Source: Alistipes provencensis
GTDB lineage: Bacteria; Bacteroidota; Bacteroidia; Bacteroidales; Rikenellaceae
Reading direction: 5' to 3'
Assembly (NCBI RefSeq): GCF_900083545.1
Contig: NZ_LT559262.1
Location: 2,692,301 to 2,756,300, forward strand
Length of the DNA: 64,000 nucleotides
Shown here: piece after piece, positions 55,664 through 64,000 of the stretch
Position numbering within the stretch: position 1 is the stretch's first letter
How the letters are laid out: every line of letters begins with the position of its first letter
Translations under genes and position numbers: made by a program
The notes under the pieces: generated by a model
Seen by the model: the letters and a program-made list of their open reading frames with translations, nothing else
Database searches by the model: none
What the model was told of the DNA's origin: nothing

Positions 55664-57076
55664 CTACTGGGCGAGCACTTTCTTTTCGATCTCCTCGACT
55701 TGGCGGCGGAATGCCTTGTCGGTCTCGATGAGGTTCGACACGGCCTTGCACGAATGGAGCACCGTGGCGTGGTTGCGGCCTCCGATGGCCGACCCGATCG
55801 TCGTGAGCGGCGCCTTGGTGTGCTGCTTGGCCAGATACATGGCGATCTGCCGGGCCTGCGCGATCTCGCGCGTGCGCTCCGTGGAGTTGAAGCGCGCGAA
55901 GTCGAGATTGAGGTATTCGCACACGACCTCGATGATGTGGTCGATGGTCACCTCCTTCTGGTAGAGCTTCACATAGACCTTCAGGATCTCCTTGGCCAGC
56001 GACGTGGTGATCTTGCGTCCGAGGAACGAGGCGTTGGCCACCAGCGACGAAAGCGCCCCTTCGATCTCCCGCACGTTGGCCGAGATGTTGTCCGCGAGGT
56101 AGGCCACCACGTCGTCCGTGATCTGGGCCCCCAGCTTCTGCGCCTTGGCGCGGATGATTTTGAGCTTCGTCTCGTAGTCCGGGGTGTTCAACTGGGCCGA
56201 CAACCCCCATTTGAAACGCGTCAGCAGCCGCTGTTCGATGTCTTTCAATTCCACGGGCGGCTTGTCCGACGTGAGGATCAACTGCTTGCCCGCCAGTTGC
56301 AGGTGGTTGAAGATGTTGAAGAACGCGTTCTGCGTACCGGTCTTTCCCGTCAGTTCCTGAATGTCGTCGATAATCAGCACGTCGATCATCTGGTAGAAAT
56401 GGATGAAGTCGGGGATCTCGCCGTTCTTGTAGGCCGTCTGGAACTGGGCTTGGAACTTGTTCATCGAGACATACAGCACCTGCAACTCCGGATGACGCTG
56501 GCGCACCTCGTGGCCGATCGACTGCACGATGTGGGTCTTGCCCAACCCCGAGTCACCATATATATATAGGGGATTGAAGGGGTTGTTGCCCGGGTTCACC
56601 GCCACGGACATGCCTGCCGAGCGGGCCAGCCGGTTGCATTCGCCCTCGATGAACGTCGCGAACGTGAGGTTCGGATTCAGTTGCGGGTCGATAATTATCT
56701 TCTTGAGTCCCGGAATTACGAAGGGATTCTTTATATTTGCGGTGTTGGTCTGCGTGTTGAAACGCGAGATGGCCGTCGTGTCGGCGTCGGCCGCCACGGG
56801 GACCGCCGGAGCCGTCGCACGGGGCACGGCGTAGTGCAGCCTCGTCTGCTGTCCGTAGAGTTGGGAGATGATCGGCTTGAGGAACGGGATGTAGTTCTTC
56901 TCGATCTGGCGGACATAGCTTTCGTTGGGAACCTTCAACCGCAGCGTCGTCCCGTCGAATTCGAGCGGAATGATGGGCTGAAACCACTTTTCGAACTCCT
57001 CGGCGGAGGTCCGGGCCTTGATTTGGTCCAAGCAGGTCTGCCACATATCGCTATATGTCTGCGCGTTGTTTAACAT
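55664..57076 (-). CDS. dnaA: Chromosomal replication initiator DnaA
   Basis: 470 residues with all DnaA domains: domain I (about 1-85, MWQTCLDQIKARTSAEEFEK), a short linker, AAA+ domain III with Walker A GDSGLGKTH and Walker B VLIIDDIQELTGK, and the DNA-binding domain IV with signature GGRNHATVLHSCKAV. It binds DnaA boxes to start replication. A single DnaA box upstream suggests autoregulation. dnaN does not adjoin it, as is common in Bacteroidetes. Confidence 0.96.
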   Translation of the reverse strand: MLNNAQTYSDMWQTCLDQIKARTSAEEFEKWFQPIIPLEFDGTTLRLKVPNESYVRQIEKNYIPFLKPIISQLYGQQTRLHYAVPRATAPAVPVAADADTTAISRFNTQTNTANIKNPFVIPGLKKIIIDPQLNPNLTFATFIEGECNRLARSAGMSVAVNPGNNPFNPLYIYGDSGLGKTHIVQSIGHEVRQRHPELQVLYVSMNKFQAQFQTAYKNGEIPDFIHFYQMIDVLIIDDIQELTGKTGTQNAFFNIFNHLQLAGKQLILTSDKPPVELKDIEQRLLTRFKWGLSAQLNTPDYETKLKIIRAKAQKLGAQITDDVVAYLADNISANVREIEGALSSLVANASFLGRKITTSLAKEILKVYVKLYQKEVTIDHIIEVVCEYLNLDFARFNSTERTREIAQARQIAMYLAKQHTKAPLTTIGSAIGGRNHATVLHSCKAVSNLIETDKAFRRQVEEIEKKVLAQ

Positions 57077-57111
57077 GATTCAGGGTTGCACCATTTTTGA
57101 TGAGACAAAGT

Positions 57112-57120
57112 TGTGAATAA
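57112..57120 (-). promoter_or_regulatory. DnaA box before dnaA
   Basis: TTATTCACA on the minus strand, one base from the TTATCCACA consensus and 36 bases from the dnaA start. A single box suits autoregulation better than an origin. Confidence 0.55.
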
Positions 57121-57239
57121 TTTTGCGAAAAGATTTTCGTTTTTGAGTTGTAATTCTCCTTTTTTTATATATAGAAAACCAACGGTTTCCGGACACCGAA
57201 TTTTAACTCCCTGATAGTGAATAATCGATTTTTAATTTG

Positions 57240-57248
57240 TATATTTGC
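57240..57248 (+). promoter_or_regulatory. -7 element of pgm
   Basis: TATATTTGC, 56 bases before the ATG at 57305. Confidence 0.6.
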
Positions 57249-57304
57249 ATATAAAATTTTTGGGACTCCCGAAATATAAATTATAAATAAAACCAATAAG
57301 AATT

Positions 57305-59047
57305 ATGGCAAACGATTTGGAACAATTGGTTCTCCGAAAAGCACAGGCATGGCTCGACGGCCACTATGACGAAGCAACTAAAAAGCAGGTCAAATACCTG
57401 ATGGACAACGATATGAAGGAGCTCGTCGAGAGTTTCTACAAGGATCTCGAATTCGGCACGGGCGGCCTGCGCGGTATCATGGGCGTGGGTTCCAACCGCA
57501 TGAACGTCTATACGGTGGGCGCCGCCACGCAGGGGCTTTCGAACTACCTGAAAAAGAACTTCGCGGGCGAGCGGGTGCGCGTTGCCGTGGCCCACGACAG
57601 CCGCAACAATTCGCGGATGTTCGCCGAGCGTGTGGCCGATATTTTCGCCTCGAACGGGTTTCAGGTTTTTCTGTTCGACACGCTCCGGCCGACTCCTGAA
57701 CTGAGCTTCGCCATCCGCGAACTGAAATGTCATTCGGGCGTGGTCGTCACGGCCTCGCACAACCCCAAGGAGTACAACGGTTACAAGGCCTACTGGACCG
57801 ACGGCGCGCAGGTGACCGAGCCGCACGACAAGAACATCATCGCCGAGGTGGCCAAGATCACCGACGTGAATATGATCCAGACGGGCAAGAATCCCGAAAA
57901 TATCACCATCCTCGACGAGAAGTTCGACGAGATCTATTTAAATAAGGTGCACGAGCTGTCGCTTTCGCCCGAGAGCGTGAAGAAGCACCACGACATGAAG
58001 ATCGTCTACTCGCCGATGCACGGCGCGGGCGTGCGGCTGGTTCCGGCGTCGCTGAAGAAGTTCGGCTTCACGAACGTCATCATGGTCAAGGAGCAGGCCG
58101 TTATCGACGGCAACTTCCCCACCGTCGAGTCCCCCAACCCCGAGGAGCGCAAGACGATGTCCATGGCCATCGACCTCGCCGCGAAGGAGGGCGCCGATCT
58201 GGTGCTGGCCACCGACCCCGATTCGGACCGCATCGGCGTCGCGCTGCGCAACAAGAAGGGCGAATATGTGCTGCTGAACGGCAACCAGACCCTCGTGCTG
58301 CTGCTGAGCTATCAGTTGACCCGCTGGGCCGAGCGCGGCGAGCTGGACGGCAACCAGTATGTCGTGAAGACCATCGTCACGTCGCAGATGGCCAACGCCG
58401 TGGCCGAGCATTTCAAGGTCAAGTGCTACGACTGCCTCACGGGATTCAAGTACATCGCCAAGATCATCCGCGAGAACGAAGGCAAAGCCAAGTACATCGG
58501 CGGCGGCGAAGAGTCGTTCGGCTACCTCGCCGGCGACTATGTGCGCGATAAGGACGCCGTTTCGGCCTGCTCGCTGGCTGCCGAGGCCGCCGCATGGGCG
58601 ATGGACACGATGGGCCTGACGCTTTACGAGTGGCTGCAGGAGCTCTATGTGAAGTACGGCTTCTACCGCGAGGGTCTCGTTTCGGTGGTCCGCAAGGGCA
58701 AGGAGGGCGCCGACCAGATCCAGAAGATGATGGTCGACTTTCGTCAGAACCCGCCCAAGGCCATTATCGGTTCGCCCGTGGTGAAGATCAACGACTTCCA
58801 GTCGCTCGAGACGCTCGATGTGAAGACGGGCTGCAAATCGCCCATCCATCAGGACCGCAGCAACGTGCTGCAATGGTTCACTGAGGACGGCACGACCGTT
58901 TCGGTGCGTCCTTCGGGCACGGAACCCAAGATCAAGTTCTACTTCGGGGTGAAGGAGCCGCTGGCTTCGGTCGCCGATTTCGACAAGGTGCTCGGCGACC
59001 TCGACGCCAAGATCGAGGGCATCAAGCGCGACCTCAAGCTGGAGTAG
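57305..59047 (+). CDS. pgm: Phosphoglucomutase/phosphomannomutase
   Basis: A 580-residue alpha-D-phosphohexomutase that moves phosphate between C1 and C6 of hexoses. Motifs: catalytic serine loop VVTASHNPKEYNGYK (Ser near residue 149), metal-binding ATDPDSDRIG, sugar-binding GGGEESFGY and C-terminal phosphate-binding RPSGTEPKIKFY, all intact. Domain order and length match the family. Transcribed alone between dnaA and a bidirectional terminator. Confidence 0.95.
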   Translation: MANDLEQLVLRKAQAWLDGHYDEATKKQVKYLMDNDMKELVESFYKDLEFGTGGLRGIMGVGSNRMNVYTVGAATQGLSNYLKKNFAGERVRVAVAHDSRNNSRMFAERVADIFASNGFQVFLFDTLRPTPELSFAIRELKCHSGVVVTASHNPKEYNGYKAYWTDGAQVTEPHDKNIIAEVAKITDVNMIQTGKNPENITILDEKFDEIYLNKVHELSLSPESVKKHHDMKIVYSPMHGAGVRLVPASLKKFGFTNVIMVKEQAVIDGNFPTVESPNPEERKTMSMAIDLAAKEGADLVLATDPDSDRIGVALRNKKGEYVLLNGNQTLVLLLSYQLTRWAERGELDGNQYVVKTIVTSQMANAVAEHFKVKCYDCLTGFKYIAKIIRENEGKAKYIGGGEESFGYLAGDYVRDKDAVSACSLAAEAAAWAMDTMGLTLYEWLQELYVKYGFYREGLVSVVRKGKEGADQIQKMMVDFRQNPPKAIIGSPVVKINDFQSLETLDVKTGCKSPIHQDRSNVLQWFTEDGTTVSVRPSGTEPKIKFYFGVKEPLASVADFDKVLGDLDAKIEGIKRDLKLE

Positions 59048-59066
59048 TCCCCGACTACCCTGTTAA

Positions 59067-59098
59067 AAAACGTCCCGGCTCGACAGCCGGGACGTTTT
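59067..59098. terminator. Bidirectional terminator after pgm
   Basis: AAAACGTCCCGGCT (59067-59080) pairs perfectly with AGCCGGGACGTTTT (59085-59098), loop CGAC. It also ends the convergent phosphoesterase transcript. Confidence 0.93.
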
Positions 59099-59104
59099 CT
59101 GTTG

Positions 59105-61324
59105 TTATTCCATGTGGGTCGTGAAGGCCTTGGGGCGCGTCATCGACTCGGTGTAGGGCACTCCGAAGCGGTCCCTGATCTCGATCTCCAGCGTCGAGGT
59201 CGCCGAGGCGGCCTCCACCGAGAAGATATGCGTGGTATTGTAGGTGGCGAACGACGAGGTGATGCTGCCGTTCGACGCCGTGCGCGGAATGTCGTACGAG
59301 AGGTTGTGCAGCGGGTCCTCGGCCCGGACCTGCGTGACCGTCAGGGGCTTTCCGTTCTCCTTGACCGAGATTTCCCAGCCCGAATCCCAGTTCCAGACGT
59401 TGATGTAGACCGTGTTCTCCTTGCAGGCGGTATACCTCGAGCGCAGCGGGTATTTCTGGAGGAAGGCCTTGACGCTGGCATCCGTGGCGTAGTGGTTCTT
59501 CACGACGTTCATGTCGTAGGTCCGGAACTGCTTGCCGGCGTCGACTTTCATCCCCTTCCAGCGCCATTTCACCTCGCCGCCGTTGTTGGTGAAGACCATG
59601 TAGCCGCCCTCGCTGCCGTCCTTGCAGATGCTGTTCTGCGAGACGTAGCCCGTCCACCACCACGAGGCGCAGATGGCGCCCATGTTGTGCTCGAAGATGT
59701 TGTTGTAACCCGCGGGCATGTCCTCGTTGGCCACCGCACGGTTGATGTGCGTGTCGCCCGTCAGGTAATGCACGCTGGCGAAGCCCTTGAAGCAGTCGCC
59801 CAGCTCGGCGGTCCCCGAGTCCTTGAAATTCGGCTTTACGCTGACCTTGTTGTTCGAAACGCCGGTGATGGCGTAGGCCGAGCAGTGCATGCAGACGAAG
59901 ACGGGTTTCGACTTGTCGACGTGTTCGAGGTCCTTTCTGAGCCATGCCAGTTGTTCGTCGTCGACGTAGGTGTCGTGGCTGCGGTCCTCGTTTTCGTTGA
60001 TATAGTACATGTTGTCGAGCACGACGTAGTGGATGTCGCCCAGATTGAACGAGTAGTATGTGGGGCCGATGATCCTGCGAAACGCCTCCGCAGCCTTGAA
60101 GTCGTCGGTGAACTTCATGTCGTAGTCGTGGTTGCCGATGACTTGGAAATAGGGCACGGGGAAATTCTCGATCTCCTTGCGGTAGTCCTCGAGCGTGTAG
60201 AACGTGCCCTTGTCGTACCAGTAGATGTCCCACGTCAGGTCGCCCAGACAGATGGCGTAGACGTTCTTCGTGCCGTGCTCCCTGACGAAGGCGTCGATGT
60301 CCCCGCGGAAGTCGTTGCGGTATTGTGGCGTGTCGGTGTAGGTCTTGTTGTAGTTGTAGCGGTTGGCCATGTGCGGGTCGGTCGTGGCCAGCAGGATGTG
60401 CTGCGTGTTGGGCTCGCGGCGCAGGCTGAACGAGTGCTCCTCGACGACGTCCGCGGCGGCGGTCGTCGCCTGCCAGAACGACGGGATGCTTCCGTCGGTG
60501 TCGACCATGTAACCGCCCGGAATGGAGATGAACACCGAGCCGTTCTTTTTCTTCGAGGCGAGCCAGTAGCAGCCGTCCTTGTCGGTGGTGGTCACCTCGA
60601 AACCGTCGGAGACGACCACGCCCTCCATCGGCACGCTTTCGCAGGTCACCTCGCCCTTGATCGTGGCGCCCTCCCTGTCGGGGATGAGCTTGACACCCTC
60701 CTGCGTGACGGTCACCTCGGTCGAGGCGGCTCCGGACTTGCCCGTGAAGGTGATCCGGGTGCTGCGTCCGCGGCCCTCGTTGACCGGGACCGTGAAGGTG
60801 TAGGCGGCGATCTGCGGCGAGATCGTCCTGACGGGTTCCATGGTAATCCAGTCGCAGTTGGTGTCCACCTCATACTCGCCGTAGCTGGCCACCGTGAAGT
60901 TCAGCGTCGTGCCCTCCTTCGAGACGGTCGGTACGGCGTCGGGCGAGACCACCAGATCGTTCTGCGCCATCTGGAAGACCGGGACGGAGAACTGCACGAC
61001 GCTGTTCCCCGAGGAGAAGAACAAGCCCGAGCCGCGCGGATCGTCGCTGGTTGCGGGGTCTACCGTCAGGGCGACGGTCGTCGTGCCGTTGTTGCCGCTC
61101 TGGGGCGTGATGTGCACCCAGTTGTCTTGGGCTTTGACCGTCCAGCTCGTGTTGGAGGTGACGGAGAAGTATTTGGTAAGCCCCTCCCGGGTGGTGATGA
61201 CCGCCTGCTCGGCGGTTTCGAGGGTCGTGAAGGACCGCGGGTTCTCAGTGCTTTCGTCGGCACTGCAACCGCAATATCCCATGCAGAGCAGGGAAACGCA
61301 CAGTATGTTCAGGATTCTTTTCAT
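59105..61324 (-). CDS. BACON-domain calcineurin-like phosphoesterase lipoprotein
   Basis: A 739-residue lipoprotein (lipid Cys20 in MGYCGC). Two BACON domains at about 30-115 and 120-210 (WTVKAQDNWVHITPQSGNNG is the first's signature) precede a beta-domain (about 215-300), the phosphoesterase core with ATTDPHM, ICLGDLTWD, VIGNHDYD, VCMHCSAYA and LTGDTHINR, and a C-terminal beta domain. It resembles the one at 23225 but has glycan-binding-type BACON repeats. The GH89 gene ends 3 bases upstream of its start, so the two are probably cotranscribed and may act on the same glycan. Confidence 0.85.
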   Translation of the reverse strand: MKRILNILCVSLLCMGYCGCSADESTENPRSFTTLETAEQAVITTREGLTKYFSVTSNTSWTVKAQDNWVHITPQSGNNGTTTVALTVDPATSDDPRGSGLFFSSGNSVVQFSVPVFQMAQNDLVVSPDAVPTVSKEGTTLNFTVASYGEYEVDTNCDWITMEPVRTISPQIAAYTFTVPVNEGRGRSTRITFTGKSGAASTEVTVTQEGVKLIPDREGATIKGEVTCESVPMEGVVVSDGFEVTTTDKDGCYWLASKKKNGSVFISIPGGYMVDTDGSIPSFWQATTAAADVVEEHSFSLRREPNTQHILLATTDPHMANRYNYNKTYTDTPQYRNDFRGDIDAFVREHGTKNVYAICLGDLTWDIYWYDKGTFYTLEDYRKEIENFPVPYFQVIGNHDYDMKFTDDFKAAEAFRRIIGPTYYSFNLGDIHYVVLDNMYYINENEDRSHDTYVDDEQLAWLRKDLEHVDKSKPVFVCMHCSAYAITGVSNNKVSVKPNFKDSGTAELGDCFKGFASVHYLTGDTHINRAVANEDMPAGYNNIFEHNMGAICASWWWTGYVSQNSICKDGSEGGYMVFTNNGGEVKWRWKGMKVDAGKQFRTYDMNVVKNHYATDASVKAFLQKYPLRSRYTACKENTVYINVWNWDSGWEISVKENGKPLTVTQVRAEDPLHNLSYDIPRTASNGSITSSFATYNTTHIFSVEAASATSTLEIEIRDRFGVPYTESMTRPKAFTTHME

Positions 61325-61327
61325 GGT

Positions 61328-63859
61328 CTAATATGCTAATTCGATGGCTGCGTAGTTATCGGCCGCAGCCTTGCCTTCGATGCGAATGTAAACCGTCACC
61401 TCTTTCGACAGCGGATCGGGCGCTTCGAGCTTGTGGAGGGGTATCTCCACGGCTCCTCCGGCGGGCCCCACCTCGAGCGACACCTCTTCGCGGGCACGGT
61501 CGTAGCGGTTGGCCGAACAGCGCACGTTGGTGACCTTCACGGGCTCGAGTCCGCGTACGGGGACGATGCGCAGGGCCCGGGCCTTTTCGAACTGGCCCCA
61601 GCCGACGGTGAAGCTGAGGGTGACCGACGGTTTTGACAGTTCGAACGGCGACCAGAAGGCTACGGCGTCGGCCGGGCGACGGCTCTCAGCCGGGGTGATG
61701 CCGCGCGCCTCCCCCACCAGTCTGCGGGCCGCGGCCAGCGGGTCGGCGAACGGCTCCACATGACTTGCCGTGCGCGAGGCGTGCCATTGCTCGTCCCACG
61801 AGCGGAAGTCGAAGGCGGTGCCGTCTATTTTGGCCTCCAGATACTTGTTCAGCCGGGGCACATAGTAGTCGCGGATGACCCCCGACCATACGCGGGCCGA
61901 GTAGTCGCTCAGCGAAGGACCTCCCCAGACCGAGACCAGACGGCGCGACTCCCCGACGAAACGCTCCTTCTCCTCCTCCGTGCATCCGGCCCCGCGGGCC
62001 ATGCCGCTCCAGCGGTCGAGCCGCAGCAGCGGGTGCGACGCCAGCAGGCGGTCGGCGTCGAGCAGCAACTCTTCGATGCGCATGGCGCAGTCGTAAGCCT
62101 CCTCGCGGGCGCCGTAGAGATCGGCCCAGTTGGCCGTTTCGAGCAGCATGTCGGCCTTCGACGCGAGGTAGAGGGCGGCGTACTGGATGGCATCGGTGCG
62201 GTAAAGTTCGCTGCCGCCCAGCTCATCGGCGCATGCGAGGAAATGCTCGATGGCGGCGTAATAGTGTTCGTTGATGCCCATCGTCGGCATGCGGTGGGAG
62301 TACGGACGCAACTGCCAGCGGTAGCGGGCGTTGTTCGTACACTCGTTGTAGGAGGATTGCAGCATTTCCGTCCAGAAGCGGTCGATCTCCTCCGGACAGC
62401 TTCCGTAACGTGCCGCGGAGTAGTCGTGCAGGAACCGTTTCAGGTCGATCCGGTCGCCGCTCCACCCTGCCGCCGCGATGATTTCGTAGACGACTTCGTT
62501 GTTCTCGACCCCTTCGGGCGAGGTGCCGTAACCGGTCAGGCGGCCTCTGTCGGGCGATGCCAGCGCGTCGAGATGACCGTTGGCGTAGAACTCCAGATTG
62601 CCGATCAACGCCGTGCGGCCGCCGAAATTGGGCACCGTCGAGTAGATCCACTCCCTGCCGAAGAATCCGTGCAGGTGGTTCCAGCTCTTCTCGCTGCGCC
62701 AGATGAAGTTGTTGAAGTCCACCGCGAGGTCGAGGATCATCATCCGCCCGTCGGGGGCGCCGCTCAGCAGGGCTTCGACGCTCTCCGGGTCCCAAATGTT
62801 GCGCTGGTAGCCGAACATCCATCCCTGCATCACCCACACGGCGTCGGGATTGGCCTCGGCGAGCGAACGGTAGATGGTCCGGCCGTAGTGGCGGAGCGTC
62901 GCGGCGCGTTCGGGCGATCCCTTGGGGCCGAACGGCACGTCCATTTCGTTGAAACTGTCGATGAGGTAGTAGCGGCCCTTGCCGAACTCCTCCTCCCAAG
63001 CGCGGACGAAGGTCGTGCCGATCTCCGAGAAGAGCGGATCGAGGGGCGAGAGCATCCAGTTCCTGAAGCCGCTCCATTTGGTCTCGGTGAGCTGCGCTTC
63101 GGGATGGATGCGCTTCATGGCCGGGGGCACGAAGCCTGCGAAACCCTGATAGACCGGGGTCATGCCGAGGGCTTCCATGCGGTCGATGATGCGGTGCTGG
63201 AGGGCGATCTGCGCCTCGTGCCATTGGGGTGTCGGCGCGCCGTCGAGTCCGCTCATGTTGCCCATGCGCATCCACGGCAGGTGGGCCGGGCCGGTGAAGA
63301 GCACGCCGATCTCCTCGTCGGTGAGCCCCATCCGGCGCCATACGCGGGCGAGGATGGCCTCGCCGGCGATCGGGGCCAGCGGCATGTCGAAGCCGTGGAG
63401 GGCCATCCAGTCGATCTCGCGCTCCCATTCGTCCCAGCCCCAGAAGGGCGAGGTGTAGCCGAAAGTGCAGACGTTCATATAGAGCCGCCGTTCGAAAGGC
63501 GACGTGACCTCCCGCCTCGGCGTGTCGGGGAAGCGTTCCGGGAGGTCGAAGCGGCTGCCCGACCATGTGCAGACGCCGTAGCCGTGCGACGTGACGTAGT
63601 CGTAGAATCCGCGGCAGAGGGCCACGGCGCTGCTGCCCTCGATGACGAGCCGCCCCTTGCGGGCCTCCACGGCGAAGCGGTCGCAGCCCGACGGGGCCTT
63701 GTCCACCAGCTTCAGCTCCACGTTCGCGGGCCAGCCGCCCGCGGTGCGGGCGATCACGCCCCGGGCTTCGTCGACGGGAGCCGACGCCGCGGCGGGCAGA
63801 ACCGCCGCAAGCATCGCCAGCGCGGGCAGGAGTCGTTTTATGACTGATCGTATGTTCAT
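61328..63859 (-). CDS. GH89 alpha-N-acetylglucosaminidase
   Basis: 843 residues from the ATG at 63859, with a signal peptide (LLPALAMLAAVLPAAASA). It matches NAGLU-type GH89 enzymes: an N-terminal domain (about 25-115), then catalytic barrel with RLYMNVCTFGYTSPFWGWDE, EWEREIDWMALHGFDMPLAP, YLIDSFNEMDVPFG (an expected catalytic Glu) and VMQGWMFGYQ, then a helical domain. Such enzymes release terminal alpha-GlcNAc from heparan sulfate or mucin glycans. Its ATG overlaps the preceding stop as ATGA. Confidence 0.9.
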   Translation of the reverse strand: MNIRSVIKRLLPALAMLAAVLPAAASAPVDEARGVIARTAGGWPANVELKLVDKAPSGCDRFAVEARKGRLVIEGSSAVALCRGFYDYVTSHGYGVCTWSGSRFDLPERFPDTPRREVTSPFERRLYMNVCTFGYTSPFWGWDEWEREIDWMALHGFDMPLAPIAGEAILARVWRRMGLTDEEIGVLFTGPAHLPWMRMGNMSGLDGAPTPQWHEAQIALQHRIIDRMEALGMTPVYQGFAGFVPPAMKRIHPEAQLTETKWSGFRNWMLSPLDPLFSEIGTTFVRAWEEEFGKGRYYLIDSFNEMDVPFGPKGSPERAATLRHYGRTIYRSLAEANPDAVWVMQGWMFGYQRNIWDPESVEALLSGAPDGRMMILDLAVDFNNFIWRSEKSWNHLHGFFGREWIYSTVPNFGGRTALIGNLEFYANGHLDALASPDRGRLTGYGTSPEGVENNEVVYEIIAAAGWSGDRIDLKRFLHDYSAARYGSCPEEIDRFWTEMLQSSYNECTNNARYRWQLRPYSHRMPTMGINEHYYAAIEHFLACADELGGSELYRTDAIQYAALYLASKADMLLETANWADLYGAREEAYDCAMRIEELLLDADRLLASHPLLRLDRWSGMARGAGCTEEEKERFVGESRRLVSVWGGPSLSDYSARVWSGVIRDYYVPRLNKYLEAKIDGTAFDFRSWDEQWHASRTASHVEPFADPLAAARRLVGEARGITPAESRRPADAVAFWSPFELSKPSVTLSFTVGWGQFEKARALRIVPVRGLEPVKVTNVRCSANRYDRAREEVSLEVGPAGGAVEIPLHKLEAPDPLSKEVTVYIRIEGKAAADNYAAIELAY

Positions 63860-64000
63860 ACTTTGAGGAATGTGTTTTTCTTGTAAAGGAAGTAGAGGAA
63901 TAACCAGCAGACGGCGACATAACCGGCTCCGTTGACCACCGCGGCCACCGCCTCGGGGCATTTCGAGGCCGCGCCGCCGAGGAAGAAGTCGGAGATCCGG
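63856..64000 (-). CDS. C-terminal end of a membrane protein upstream of GH89
   Basis: The last 47 complete codons of a gene running in from beyond the window. It has a hydrophobic segment (AGYVAVCWLFLYFLYKKNTF) and ends LKV. The pattern resembles the last transmembrane helix of DUF5009/HGSNAT-like acyltransferases that acetylate glucosamine, which would fit the GH89 partner. Only this fragment is visible, so the family call is tentative. Its stop overlaps the GH89 start. Confidence 0.45.
   Translation of the reverse strand, partial: RISDFFLGGAASKCPEAVAAVVNGAGYVAVCWLFLYFLYKKNTFLKV

Noticed and set aside
54585..56210. Long frame extending the cupin gene through the WYL and dnaA genes
   Set aside because: It is the antisense or shifted image of real genes; only the last 174 codons code for the cupin lipoprotein.

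Overview
This window is a high-GC Bacteroidales chromosome segment, most like Alistipes or another Rikenellaceae. The evidence is two SusC/SusD pairs, promoters with the Bacteroidetes -7 element TAnnTTTGc, families typical of the order (DUF5606, DUF5689, BACON, FISUMP-like lipoproteins) and short or absent Shine-Dalgarno sequences. I infer the genus from composition and gene content only. No rRNA, tRNA or CRISPR array was found.

Left part (1-16.8 kb): the 3' end of alanine dehydrogenase, two paralogous surface lipoproteins (the first broken at a run of nine C), a SusC-SusD-lipoprotein nutrient-uptake cluster, and a complete leucine operon (leuA-leuC-leuD-second synthase-leuB). From 16.8 to 41.5 kb: a structured leader and obg; serB with two DUF5689 lipoproteins; mscS-lipoprotein-DUF5606-mgsA; then a six-gene minus-strand operon (SusC, SusD, two lipoproteins, an acyl-carrier-protein-like lipoprotein, a phosphoesterase). 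The SusC gene of that operon carries a G11 tract just after its signal peptide. Next come dus, a CNNM/CorC-type protein, argS, a lipoprotein, a large foldback DNA element, an OmpA-like protein and a zinc ABC transporter pair.

The most striking part is 41,643-47,620: an apparently intact 5,960-bp microvirus (Microviridae, Alpavirinae-like) prophage of much lower GC than the host. It encodes a HUH replication initiator, major capsid protein, pilot protein, a probable internal scaffold and at least six small proteins, but no integrase and no repressor. Its ends are an 18-bp direct repeat containing the 11-bp XerD half of dif, so host XerCD recombination is the likely integration route. The prophage carries palindromes of the form TTTACAWWTGTAAA. 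The same palindrome lies in the intergenic region of the adjacent XRE regulator gene (47,839-48,303), which looks like a host gene. I infer that a host regulator may hold the prophage silent. A cluster of hairpins at 41.7-42.0 kb is the probable phage origin.

Right part (48.9-64 kb): housekeeping genes on the minus strand (HIT protein, rsh, recA, bcp, a WYL regulator, dnaA), then pgm on the plus strand. The window ends with a BACON-phosphoesterase lipoprotein, a GH89 alpha-N-acetylglucosaminidase and the end of a membrane protein overlapping it. Two candidate phase-variable surface genes, an extracytoplasmic ACP-like lipoprotein and the microvirus/regulator pair are the items most worth following up.
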